Below, piece after piece: positions 21,528-30,160 of a stretch of DNA of 64,000 nucleotides. The translations under genes were made by a program, and so were the position numbers. Each line of letters starts with the position of its first letter. Position 1 is the first letter of the stretch. The stretch covers positions 3,328,647 to 3,392,646 of the forward strand of contig NW_004955427.1 in NCBI RefSeq assembly GCF_000276665.1, given 5' to 3'. The stretch is from Chinchilla lanigera (taxonomy: Eukaryota; Chordata; Mammalia; Rodentia; Chinchillidae). Below the pieces are notes generated by a model, which was not told where the DNA came from, did not search any database, and saw only the letters and a program-made list of their open reading frames with translations.

Positions 21528-21667
21528 CTGAGCCCCCTATGGGGGTCGGCAGGCAGCAGAGAGGACCCTTTCAAGGCGTTCGCGTGAAGAACTCAGTGAA
21601 GGAGCTCCTGCTGCACATCCGAAGCCATAAACAGAAGGCTTCTGGCCAGGCTGTGGATGATTTTAAG
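21528..21667 (+). CDS. NFKBIZ: NFKBIZ exon 2, OCA-like motif and internal start
   Basis: Acceptor ACAG|CTGAG, donor AAG|GTGGCG. It enters in phase with the previous exon giving one base of the first codon (x|CT GAG CCC CCT ATG). The ATG at 21539 is 12 bases into the exon, so a noncoding distal first exon would place it close to the 5' end; +4 is G but -3 is C. The encoded 43 residues include GVRVKNSVKELLLHIRSHK, resembling the OCA peptide of POU2AF1-type coactivators. The exon ends at a codon boundary. Confidence 0.96.
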
Positions 21668-24600
21668 GTGGCGCCTATTTTTTTTTCTTTACTTTGGAGT
21701 GGGTTAGGGAGGAGATAGTATGGTAGGTCCAGTGAGTTTCTTGCAGTTCCTCGTCGCAGAAGACCAAGTGTGTAGGGGAGAGCGTATTTGCTTTGCCGTC
21801 TACTGTGTTCTTATCAGGGGGCCCGGTGCCAGGCACCTGCAAAGTGTGCAAAAAAAATATAATGAGTAAGTGAGAGCAATTTAGGGGCAAGGAAATAAAC
21901 GGGGCTCAGTGAAAATGGGACATTTTAACTGGAAAGGGGAAGATCACATGGCCTCGTAAATTTCGTCTTGACGAGTTGAACCGAGGTGAAAGTGAAATGG
22001 GGGTGCCGGCGGAGTAGCTCAGTCGGAGGCTGTGGTGGGCCGCGAAGGTAGCAGCACGTCTTTACTGATGTATTTTTAGAAGAAAACCATTTTGTATACA
22101 GTACACTGAAGGTTTTTTTCTTACAGACACAAAGTGTGCACACGGAGGGGTTCACAGGTGAGCGTTACTTCTATTCAGACTTTCACTGGCGCTGTACAGA
22201 AATTGAGCGTTGTTGTGGATAAAATGTGTACAGAAAAGTGATCACAGATCTCACGTCCCTTTCTTGGGTGCAGAACTGAAGAACACAGGATCGTACAGTG
22301 GGAAAAGGAAAGGCCTTGATTTCCTGTCTGATGGACCAGCTTGCAAAAGGCCAGCCCCGCTACATACCCAGTTTTTGGTAAGTAGCTCAGTTTCCCCCTG
22401 AATACCCTGCAGGTACCGCTTTTGGGGTAATTTTATTATTTTTATTTACATTTTGGGGCTAGGGATCCAAGCAGCAGAGCATGTGCTATATATACACTGA
22501 GCTACACGCGCGCGGCCCCTAGAATGATTTTAGGAGGGAGTCAGCGTGCCGACTGCATGTTGTTTCTTTGCAGACACCACCTCAGACACCTACCCCTGGT
22601 GAGAGCATGGAAGATGTTCCCCACCGGGAGCCTAAACCGGACAGCAGCGGCGACCTGCTGCAGAGCATTATGAACCTTAAGAACGAATGTAGCTCGGTTT
22701 CCCTGAACACAGTCCAGGTTAGCTGGATGAGCCCAGTGCTGCCGCAGAGCGCGCCCCGGGAGCAGTGTCAGGACTTCCGTGGAGGGCAGGTGTCCTCTTC
22801 ACCGCAGAAGTACCAAGCGTTCCAGGTCAGCGGCTCTCCGCAGGTGATGGACCAGGCCCCCCCGTACCGGTACTGTCCACAGAGCCAGAGCGTGGAGCAG
22901 CAGCAGCAGTACGTGCACAGCCCGTGTCTGGAATACAGTCCTTACTTTGGAACGTCCCAGTCCCCCAGCTATGAGCCAAATCTCTTCGACAGTCAAGAGC
23001 CACAGTTCTTCCCGAACCAGAGTTTCACGTCTCTCCTGAGTGGTCACGGCGATCCCGAGAGTGGGGCTGCTCCCGTTCGGACGTCCCCCCGCGTCCTGCA
23101 GCAGGGTGACGCTGCCCTGCAGAACTTGGGCCCGGCGCCGGACAGCGCCTGCCGCGCCTCCGTGAACGCCTCGCTGCCCTTCCCGAGCGCCTTCGGGAGC
23201 CCCGTGAGCACCGCTCAGCTGGGGAAGTCGTTTTTTCAGTGGCAGGTAGAGCAAGAAGAAAGCAAGCTGGCAAACGTTCCCCAGGACCAGTTTCTTTCCA
23301 GGGATGCAGACGGCGACACGTGAGTGCCCTTTACGGCCGGCGGATCGGGGGCCGCAGGGCGAGCCTGGTGGGTACAGGCTTTGTCTAGAGTCCCCCAAGG
23401 TACAGCTTAGGGTTTGGCTAAGCAAGTTGGCGGGCGCAGTAGAACTGCTACTCAGTACTCCTCAGTGTTTCTAAAAGGTTGCTTGCTTTAAGTAATAGAA
23501 AACGTGGCTTTGAGAAGTTGCTGGTAGGAGCTGGCGTCTGTAGAGCAGAAACAGTGAGATCATGGTTAAGCTTCAGCTGTACGCTGACGTGCACACTCAT
23601 CTGTCTTGCTGCCTTTATGACCTTGGGCAAGTTCCCGAAAACCTCTGTTTCTTTGTGTGTGAATGATACTGCCCCCCGATGGGATTTTTATGACTATTAA
23701 AAAACAGTACAGTGGGGCTGGGGATTTAGCTCAGCGGCAAAGCGCCTGCCTGGCAAGCGCGAGGTCGTGAATTCGGTTCCCGGTACCGGAGAAAAACCAA
23801 AAAAAAAAAAAAAAAAAACAGTACAGTGAGCAGCATGGTGTTGGGCATTTCTCTTTTTCTATTTCTGTGAATGTAGCTCTCCCAGTTCAGGTACATTATC
23901 AGTCTAGCAGAAAAGACAGATTAGCTCTGCAGATTCATTTGAGTGCACCAGTATGTATCAAAAAAGGGCTGCAGAAGAACGTTTTGAAAGACAAACCGCG
24001 TGAAACCCAGTAATTTTCCTGCTCCTCTGCTTGTTCCCCAGGTTTCTCCATATTGCGGTGGCCCAAGGCAGAAGAGCCCTTTCCTATGTTCTTGCAAGGA
24101 AGATGAATGCGCTGCACATGCTGGACGTTAAAGAGCACAACGGACAGGTGCGTGGAGACGGCCGTGAATAACGCCCCGTGTCGTGCAGGTTGTGTCGGTG
24201 CTGAAGGTCAGGAGACTTAGTTAATATTAACTTTGAGATAGTGACTTGCCAGCATCAGCCTTGAAGTTATTAATGTCAACTTTGTAGTTACAGAATCCGA
24301 GAGCGTGTGTAATTAAGCCACTCCCTAAGCTTGTTTTAGGTTCCTGGTCTTGTAGTGTTGGGTTGCTTATTGATAGGATGCATTCTCTCCGGGGGGTTGC
24401 GTTTCATGCTCTTTGTTACGGCGACGTTGCACGTCTAAGAAGTCTTCTCCTTGGACGCCCACAGAGCGCCTTCCAGGTGGCAGTGGCCGCCAACCAGCAT
24501 CTCATCGTGCAAGATCTGGTGAACCTCGGGGCCCAGGTGAACACCACGGACTACTGGGGACGAACCCCGCTGCACGTCTGTGCCGAGAAGGGCCACTCCC

Positions 24601-27600
24601 AGGTGCTTCAGGTGAGAGGCAGCGATCCCGGGTCCAGGACACAGGGCGTGGGCCTTGCAAGTGGCCCGTGTCTTGCCTGTTGCAGTGATCTGCTTTGAGC
24701 TGCTGTGTTCATTTCTTGGGATACTAGGCGATCAGGGTCTGTGTACCCGTCTGTAGCTGATGGTTGTGTGCTTTGAACTTGCGCAGGCGATTCAGAAGGG
24801 AGCGCTGAGGAGCAATCAGCTTGTGGATCTCGAGGCAACTAACTATGACGGTGAGTAACTGAAGCTTGATTGGATAAACACCGCGTGGGAAGTGCGACCC
24901 GTGTGATCTCAGAGCGTTCAGTATCCTATTAAAAAGGAAGGGAGGGATGAAAGGTGCAGCGTTCTGTATGTAAACATAGCACTGAACCCTAACAGAAGGC
25001 ACATTCCGATTGCCTTGCTGGTTTTTGTGGAGCCCGTTTATCGGTAAAGCGAGGGACCGCCGCCCTCGGGATTTGTTCTGGTAGAGTGACCGAGCTCGCG
25101 GGCGGGGCTGGCCTCCCCCGCCCCCTCCCTGCAGGCCTGACGCCGCTCCACTGCGCGGTCCTGGCGCACAATGGCGTGGTGCACGAGCTGCAGAGGAACC
25201 AGCAGCCCCGCTCGCCCGAAGTGCAGGAGCTCCTGCTGAGGAACAAGAGTCTGGTGGACACCATCAAGTGTCTGCTTCACATGGGCGCTTCCGTGGAGGC
25301 GAAGGTAAGCTCAGAGAGGGCAGACGGAGGCTGCCGTGCGAGCCCGGCTCCCAAGTAGAGGCAAAGCCTTTCTCGTGCTTGCTTGTGAGTGGTGTGAGCA
25401 GCGCTGTGCAAGTAGTTAGGTATACATTTCAAAAGCGCCTTCAGTCTGCTTTCTTGCTTTGCTTGTAATTTATAAATGATTACTATCCAAAATGATCCTT
25501 CCGCTGTGAGTAAATGAGTCCTTCTTTGAAAGGAAAAGAAATGCTCAAAAGTGATGTCATTCTGGCTTCGATTTTCCCATGCTGAGAGACACTGCTCTTT
25601 GTAAGGGTTCCTTCTGTGTTGTGGGATTTGGGTGTGATCTGTTCTTAGACTGGAGAATACGTCATTCTTCTCAAGTCTGGGCTTACTTCCCGAGTGTCTC
25701 CTGCGCGCTGTGTCTCCAGAGCACCGTGTTAGCGGGGTGCCTGCGGGGCGCTGCCTGGCAGTGCCAGGGCGCGAGCGGTCCCGTTACCGCTGCACACGTG
25801 GCCGCCGGCTCTGAACGCAGAGCACCCGCTGTATCACGCTCAGTACTGTTTACGTCTTTGCGTTTCGTGGCCGCCGCGTACACACGAGCAGCCCGTGGTA
25901 AGAGCCAAGAGGACAGACTGACAGGGCGTTCGCGAGGAGGAAGAGAGTCTGTTGAGCGTGGGCGTCAGGAAGGCTTGGCCGAGAGGGAGGCACTCAGGAT
26001 AAGTTTGAAGGCTGGCGAGACATCCGGGGGCAGGGTGAGAAGAGTGTTCTAGGCGTGGAATCTGAACTGCCTTGCACCCTTTCTTACCTTTGACAAGGAC
26101 CGCAAAAGTGGCCGCACAGCCCTGCACTTGGCCGCTGAAGAGGCGAACCTGGAGCTCATCCGCCTCTTCTTGGAGCTGCCCAGCTGCCTGTCTTTCGTGA
26201 ATGCAAAGGTAAGGTACTTTCAGGACGTGCCATGGCGCAGACTGGGAGTGGCCTTCTTCAGGCTCGGGCTCCTTCCGTGGCCGCCCCGCCGCCTGGCGCG
26301 TTACCGCGCTTCTGTGTCTTCAGGCTTACAACGGCAACACCGCGCTGCACGTGGCGGCCAGCCTGCAGCACCGGGTGGCGCAGCTGGACGCCGTCCGCCT
26401 GCTGATGCGGAAGGGCGCGGACCCGAGTACCCGCAACCTGGAGAACGAGCAGCCCGCGCATTTGGTTCCCGACGGCCCTGTGGGCGAGCAGGTGAGGCCC
26501 GGCCGGGAGGGGCTGCGGCAGGCCCCGCTCAGCAGGCTGCTGGGGTGGGCACCGCGGCCCTCTGCAGGTGCCCACCCTATCACGGCGGCTGCGGCAGTGT
26601 TGTGGAGTTGCTTCGTTTCCAAGGGAAGAGTTAAGAAATCTGGGGCTTTATCCGTGGACCCGGGAGAAAGTCCTTTTCTTTCTCTCCATGGACAAACTTG
26701 GGTTCAGACTGGAGTTAAGTCAGAAGGGTTCAAGGTTTGGAAGTTGATGAAAGAAAAGGTACTAAGTAAGGTTCCTGCAGATACCATGGAAGGAGAGTCT
26801 TAGTTTTGCAAGTGGTGAGGCTTCAGACCTGGTGGGTGTTGGATGAGTTGATATCTAGAGAACGTTCAGAAAATTGCTAGGCTCATAGTAAATGCTCAGT
26901 GAACGTCAGCTGTTAAGATTAGTTCTGTGTACTGTGCAAAGTGATACTGCACAGGAAATGCAAAGCCTATATATATAATTTGGAACCTAGAAGCAGTTTT
27001 TTTTTTTTCCTGTTTTTGTACCAGGAATTGAACTCGGGAGCTTGTGTTTGCCAAGCAAGGTGCTGCGCTGCTGAGCTAGATCCCTGGCCTCTGTTTTTTG
27101 TTTTGTTTTGAGATAGGGTCTTCCTATGTAGTGCAGGCTGGCCTTGAACTTGCTTATGTGGCCCAGGGTGGCCTTGACCTCCTGGCAATGCTCCTGCCTC
27201 AGCCTTCTGAATGCTGGGGTTACAGGCATGTGCCACCATGCCTGGTGAGACATGTTTTGTACCTTAAACAAAATTATGCTTTCCCAATCAAATGTAGTTA
27301 TGTGCTATCATCGAGGATTGATTAGTTTCTTGTGAACTTTCTAGATAATAAGAATTTAAGCCTTCAGAAATTACAGTGTTTTTGATGGAAGTCGTTTCCT
27401 GGTGTAGGGGAAATCAGAACATGAGTTTGGTCGTTGTATTATTAGTTAACAAATAAAATATATGAAATGCGGTTTTAACTTCTGTGATTCCTAAGCTGTC
27501 GTGATGACCATAATGTTATGGCAATTCCTATTTGTAAAGCTCCTTACAACTTAAATTTCTTGATAGTTTACCACTTAGTAGTTTGTAGTAAAGGGGCTGG

Positions 27601-28868
27601 GGATTTAGCTCAGCAGCACAGCACCTGCCTGGCAAGTGCAAGGTCTTGAGTTCGATTTCTGGTACAAAAAAAAAAACCAGTGTGGAGTAAATGGTCAGAA
27701 AGTGGACAGAGAAGTTCCCAGGCCAGAAGGCTTCATGAGCGAATGGGTGGCAGTGTCCTGAGCCGGCGTCTGCTTCCGCTGTACTGCCTGTGGCGTGCAG
27801 CAGTGGAGCCGGCCCGCAGCGGTCACTGAGGTGAGGGGGGCCCGTGTCTCTGCAGTGAATGCCTTGCATTGCTCCCCGCTTCGTTCTGGGTGTGTCGGTG
27901 GGGGAGAGGCTCTTTCCCTTGCTTTTATTACCGCCCTACACTTATGGGTGTGAGTTTTTTTTTTAGCAGCTATCAGGTGTACTCTCCACCTCAGGCCTCT
28001 TTTTCTAAATTGTCTGTTTTAGTCTATTGTAGTCTGAGAGCAGGAGAATGAAGTTGTCAGACTGAGCCATTCAATCAGTACGCCGTCATCACGTTCTTAG
28101 ATTAATGTTCTTAAAAATAACATAAGATTAGGAAAGGAATGTATAGGCCTCGTTGAAGTAATTGGAGATTTTCAACTTCAGACGGTTTTTATTGCACTCA
28201 AGGATCATTATTGGAGATCTGAAATTAACTTTCACTGGAGCTGTATTTTCAAGTCATTGAAGTCTCGACAAATATCGTGCATATTTTCCATAAGTTTGTA
28301 AGTTAGGAGTGTAGAGTTTGTAAGTTAGGTGTAGAGTACAGTGGTACCTCGGTTCATGAACACTTTTATCTGTGAACAGCTTGGTTTACAAATGAACATT
28401 TGGCAAGATTTTGTGTTCACAAAGTCTGTATCAGGCGACAAACCTGCGTAAGCGTTACATACAGGTGGCCATTTTTTCCAAAATCGTGGAACCAACTGTT
28501 CGTGAGCCGAGGCAACACTGTGTACAGGGAAGGGATGAAACTCGGAAGGAAAGATAGCACTTTGACCGTCAGAAGTAAGCCGCACAAGCCTAGCATTATG
28601 GCATAAGCCTGAAATCCTACCAGTCCGGGAGGCTGAGGCAGGAGGATCTCAAGTTGAAGCCCAGCCTCGGCAGCTTAGTGACTTAGGAAGACCGTGTCTT
28701 AAGATTTAGAAGAAAAGAAAAAGGCCTGGGAAGCAGCTCAGTGTAAAGGCTCAGTTCCCGGTAATGCAGCGGTCGCTCAGCCAGGCTTACCAGCCCTGCT
28801 TCTTTCTCTTCCAGATCCGACGTATCCTGAAGGGAAAGTGCATTCAGCAGAGAGCAGCACCGTATTAG
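21528..28868 (+). CDS. NFKBIZ: NFKBIZ, NF-kappaB inhibitor zeta (IkappaB-zeta/MAIL), coding exons 2-12
   Basis: Atypical nuclear IkappaB that binds NF-kappaB (mainly p50) and co-activates secondary-response genes. Eleven coding exons join in frame: 21528-21667, 22127-22157, 22274-22377, 22574-23319, 24042-24147, 24465-24611, 24787-24850, 25135-25304, 26098-26208, 26324-26491, 28815-28868. From ATG 21539 they give 609 residues, close to the 618-residue human short form. Layout: OCA-like motif at about 10-28 (GVRVKNSVKELLLH), bipartite NLS at 64-80 (KRK...CKRP), Gln/Pro/Ser-rich transactivation region at about 90-330, and ankyrin repeats from about 334 to 572 (seven in the family). The C-terminus ends ...QRAAPY. 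All splice sites are GT-AG and no frame break is seen. The long form's N-terminus is not visible because of the gap. Confidence 0.97.
22127..22157 (+). CDS. NFKBIZ: NFKBIZ exon 3 (31-base microexon)
   Basis: Acceptor TTACAG|ACACAA, donor CACAG|GTGAGC. Encodes TQSVHTEGFT plus one base. It matches human only loosely (human TQGVNIEQFR), so this small linker evolves fast. Phase 1 joins exon 4 to give E54. Confidence 0.88.
22274..22377 (+). CDS. NFKBIZ: NFKBIZ exon 4, nuclear localisation signal
   Basis: Acceptor GTGCAG|AACTG, donor TTTTTG|GTAAGT. Encodes the bipartite NLS: KRK (residues 64-66), a spacer DFLSDGPA, then CKRP (77-80), nearly the same as human. Confidence 0.95.
22440..22520. repeat. 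Possible ID relic in intron 4
   Basis: GGGGCTAGGGATCCAAGCAGCAGAGCATGTGC ... GAGCTACACG resembles a badly eroded ID element. Confidence 0.3.
22574..23319 (+). CDS. NFKBIZ: NFKBIZ exon 5, transactivation region
   Basis: Largest exon (746 bases). Acceptor TTTGCAG|ACACC, donor GACAC|GTGAGT. Begins TPPQTPTPGESMEDV, contains LKNECSSVSLNTVQVSW and a QQQQ tract, and ends WQVEQEESKLANV...DADGDT just before the ankyrin domain. The middle is diverged and GC-richer than human, but the frame is open throughout. In human, alternative splicing can remove much of this exon; the same is possible here. Confidence 0.96.
23560..23700 (+). repeat. MIR SINE
   Basis: GCTGCCTTTATGACCTTGGGCAAGTTCCCGAAAACCTCTGTTTC is the MIR core in sense orientation, in NFKBIZ intron 5. 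Confidence 0.75.
23715..23814 (+). mobile_element. ID SINE in NFKBIZ intron 5
   Basis: Intact ID with target duplication AAAACAGTACAGTG at 23701-23714 and 23815-23828. Confidence 0.95.
24042..24147 (+). CDS. NFKBIZ: NFKBIZ exon 6, ankyrin repeat 1
   Basis: Acceptor CCCCAG|GTTTCTCC, donor GGACAG|GTGCGT. Encodes FLHIAVAQGRRALSYVLARK...MLDVKEHNGQ, the first ankyrin unit (residues 338-372). Confidence 0.97.
24465..24611 (+). CDS. NFKBIZ: NFKBIZ exon 7, ankyrin repeats 2-3
   Basis: Acceptor CCCACAG|AGCGCC, donor CTTCAG|GTGAGA; 49 codons. Encodes SAFQVAVAANQHLIVQDLV and the ankyrin hallmark GRTPLHVCAEKGHSQVLQ. Confidence 0.97.
24787..24850 (+). CDS. NFKBIZ: NFKBIZ exon 8
   Basis: Acceptor GCGCAG|GCGATT, donor GACG|GTGAGT. 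Encodes AIQKGALRSNQLVDLEATNYD plus one base, in the ankyrin 3-4 region. Confidence 0.95.
25135..25304 (+). CDS. NFKBIZ: NFKBIZ exon 9, ankyrin repeat 4
   Basis: Acceptor CCTGCAG|GCCTGACG, donor GCGAAG|GTAAGC. Encodes GLTPLHCAVLAHNGVVHELQ and the long insertion QPRSPEVQELLLRNKSLVD, which is typical of IkappaB-zeta. Confidence 0.97.
25305..26097. other. NFKBIZ: NFKBIZ intron 9
   Basis: No repeat recognised. ORF 25579-26052 is a chance ORF spanning into GC-rich intron. Confidence 0.5.
26098..26208 (+). CDS. NFKBIZ: NFKBIZ exon 10, ankyrin repeat 5
   Basis: Acceptor TTGACAAG|GACCGC (weak, AAG), donor GCAAAG|GTAAGG; 37 codons. Encodes DRKSGRTALHLAAEEANLEL, ending VNAK. Confidence 0.96.
26324..26491 (+). 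CDS. NFKBIZ: NFKBIZ exon 11, ankyrin repeats 6-7
   Basis: Acceptor TCTTCAG|GCTTAC, donor GAGCAG|GTGAGG; 56 codons. Encodes AYNGNTALHVAASLQHRV and LLMRKGADPSTRNLENEQP, ending GPVGEQ. Confidence 0.97.
26840..26920 (+). repeat. MIR/L2 3' relic
   Basis: GCTAGGCTCATAGTAAATGCTCAGTGAACG matches the terminal words of MIR/L2 elements. Confidence 0.5.
26995..27245 (-). mobile_element. ID plus B1 SINE (minus), composite
   Basis: 27020-27090 is an ID body (TTTTTGTACCAGGAATTGAACTCGGGAGC...CTGAGCTAGATCCCTGGCC). 27105-27245 is a minus-strand B1 ending CCACCATGCCTGG. The order fits a reverse-strand B1-ID composite. Confidence 0.8.
27594..27680 (+). mobile_element. ID SINE in intron 11
   Basis: GGGGCTGGGGATTTAGCTCAGCAGCACAGCACC...TTCGATTTCTGGTAC plus poly-A. 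Confidence 0.92.
28339..28520. mobile_element. Tigger/mariner-type MITE in intron 11
   Basis: 182 bp with inverted ends: CAGTGGTACCTCGGTTCATG at the left and the complementary CGTGAGCCGAGGCAACACTG at the right, preceded by TA. No transposase inside. Termini fit a Tc1/mariner-superfamily non-autonomous element. Confidence 0.75.
28590..28775 (+). mobile_element. B1-ID composite SINE, diverged
   Basis: B1-like half 28592-28690 (GGAGGCTGAGGCAGGAGGATC) and an eroded ID-like half 28722-28770. It ends only ~40 bases before the exon 12 acceptor. Confidence 0.6.
28815..28868 (+). CDS. NFKBIZ: NFKBIZ exon 12, C-terminus and stop
   Basis: Acceptor TCTTCCAG|ATCCGA. Encodes IRRILKGKCIQQRAAPY and TAG at 28866-28868. 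The 2.3 kb intron before it holds an ID-B1 pair, a further ID, a Tigger-type MITE and a B1. Confidence 0.96.
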   Translation: MRRILKGKCIQQRAAPY

Positions 28869-28927
28869 CTCCACTGTTCGGAGCCGGTCGGCCACACTCA
28901 CTGTCAGTTAGGCAGTCCTCACGTATC

Positions 28928-28935
28928 TGTACATA
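28928..28935 (+). promoter_or_regulatory. Pumilio motif UGUACAUA
   Basis: Exact UGUANAUA match just upstream of the first 3'UTR hairpin. Confidence 0.5.
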
Positions 28936-28938
28936 GAC

Positions 28939-28961
28939 CATTTGCCTTGTACTGGCAAATG
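28939..28961 (+). promoter_or_regulatory. NFKBIZ: 3'UTR hairpin, 8-bp perfect stem
   Basis: CAUUUGCC pairs with GGCAAAUG around loop UUGUACU (28947-28953). It lies ~70 nt after the stop, in the region known from human IkappaB-zeta to mediate post-transcriptional silencing by Regnase-1/MCPIP1. Confidence 0.7.
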
Positions 28962-28990
28962 TAAGTTGTTTCTATGAAACAAACATATTT

Positions 28991-29013
28991 AGTTCACTAT
29001 TATATAGTGGGTT
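28991..29013 (+). promoter_or_regulatory. NFKBIZ: 3'UTR hairpin with UAU triloop (Regnase-1 type)
   Basis: CACUAU (28995-29000) pairs with AUAGUG (29004-29009) around loop UAU. The stem extends by three G-U pairs and one A-U pair to 28991/29013. Regnase-1 prefers pyrimidine-purine-pyrimidine loops such as UAU, and NFKBIZ mRNA is an established target. Confidence 0.75.
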
Positions 29014-29425
29014 ATATTAAAAGAAAAGAAGAAAAATGTCTCATTTCTTTTGGCAGATTTTGCATATTTCATACCCAAGTATTTGGGATCTGGACATTTG
29101 AATTTGATGAGTGGGAAAATCCTTAAATTAACAGTAGTGTTTGGGTAGGAAAAGACTTTGATTTGTGGTGTAAGGCACTGCTCACAGAGCTGCTGCCAGT
29201 TGCAAAGCAGAGGAACTCCGAATGTTTCTTTAAGAAAAATGAAAGCGTTTGAAAGGGAAAAAAATAATCCAGGTATAGGGGTTAGGCTTGTTTTGGGCCG
29301 ATGCAATACCTGGCAGTTACTGGCACTGACAAATTTGTAGTTACCGGGCTGGATGAGAGGCATCTGTAGTTAGGATTTGACCTTCGCAAACTGTTTAAAT
29401 TGTTATTTTTTGTTTTTAAAAATGT

Positions 29426-29433
29426 TGTACATA
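29426..29433 (+). promoter_or_regulatory. Pumilio motif UGUACAUA
   Basis: Exact UGUANAUA match ~40 nt before the proximal poly(A) signal. Confidence 0.5.
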
Positions 29434-29470
29434 TTTGGTCAGTTACATGGACATTTGAAATGTGTACAGC

Positions 29471-29476
29471 AATAAA
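29471..29476 (+). terminator. NFKBIZ: Poly(A) signal AATAAA (proximal)
   Basis: Canonical hexamer 603 nt after the stop. Cleavage would be expected near 29488-29505. Confidence 0.65.
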
Positions 29477-29625
29477 TGGAAAAGAAGTGAATTGTCACTA
29501 CTTTTTAAAATTGTACACATTCGAAGGAGCTATTATCGTGTAATCACCCAGCTAAAATCTTCGTAGATAAGGCAAATGGGGACTTGCTCCCTAATTAGCT
29601 GAAAGAACTACTGATGTGTTTGAAT

Positions 29626-29633
29626 TGTACATA
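29626..29633 (+). promoter_or_regulatory. Pumilio motif UGUACAUA
   Basis: Exact UGUANAUA match, present only in the longer 3'UTR. Confidence 0.5.
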
Positions 29634-29939
29634 TGCTTCTTCTCATGGACTGAACTGAGACACATTACTTGTAGATTATTGCATGCTTTTGAAGAGAACC
29701 TCTATGAGTTACTCACCTTCTAGAAATTATAAATTCTTGTGAAATTTTGCTTTTTATGTTGAAGCAGATCTTCCTATTTTCTGTTTTCAATGGTCATGTT
29801 TCATGATTATATTATTATTTTAAAATGTTTTATTTTTAAAATGTTAATTCTATTAACATTGTTTTGCTTACCTCTGGTATGCCCCAAGGAATGTATTTGG
29901 CTTTGATTGTACACTAATTGTTTGTGATAAATATAATTA

Positions 29940-29945
29940 ATTAAA
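29940..29945 (+). terminator. NFKBIZ: Poly(A) signal variant ATTAAA (distal)
   Basis: ATTAAA in the AATTAATTAAAAATC context after a long repeat-free AU-rich stretch, about 1.07 kb after the stop. Confidence 0.55.
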
Positions 29946-29965
29946 AATCTTTTTAAAAAATGATG

Positions 29966-30160
29966 TCTTAAAAATGACTAACTTACTGTCTTTGTAGCTA
30001 AGATCTTTTTGAAAAGATAAAAAAGACACCCTTTGGATTGATCCCGTTGTTCAACCCAACCCAGTATGTCTTGTGGACAAAAGTTTGGTATAGTTAGTTG
30101 GTATGAAGAAATAAGAGAGGTGAAAACCAGTCCAGTCACAGTAAAAAAAACTCATGGTTA
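29966..30160. other. Downstream flank, nothing recognised
   Basis: AT-rich sequence between the 3'UTR and the first downstream L1. Confidence 0.4.

Larger units (their letters stand above)
28869..29965 (+). other. NFKBIZ: NFKBIZ 3'UTR
   Basis: AU-rich sequence after the stop, without repeats. It holds two hairpins in its first 145 nt, three Pumilio motifs, and poly(A) signals at 29471 and 29940. The distal end is estimated from the last poly(A) signal. Confidence 0.75.

Noticed and set aside
22799..23425. 208-residue minus ORF opposite NFKBIZ exon 5
   Set aside because: Antisense shadow of the GC-rich coding exon.
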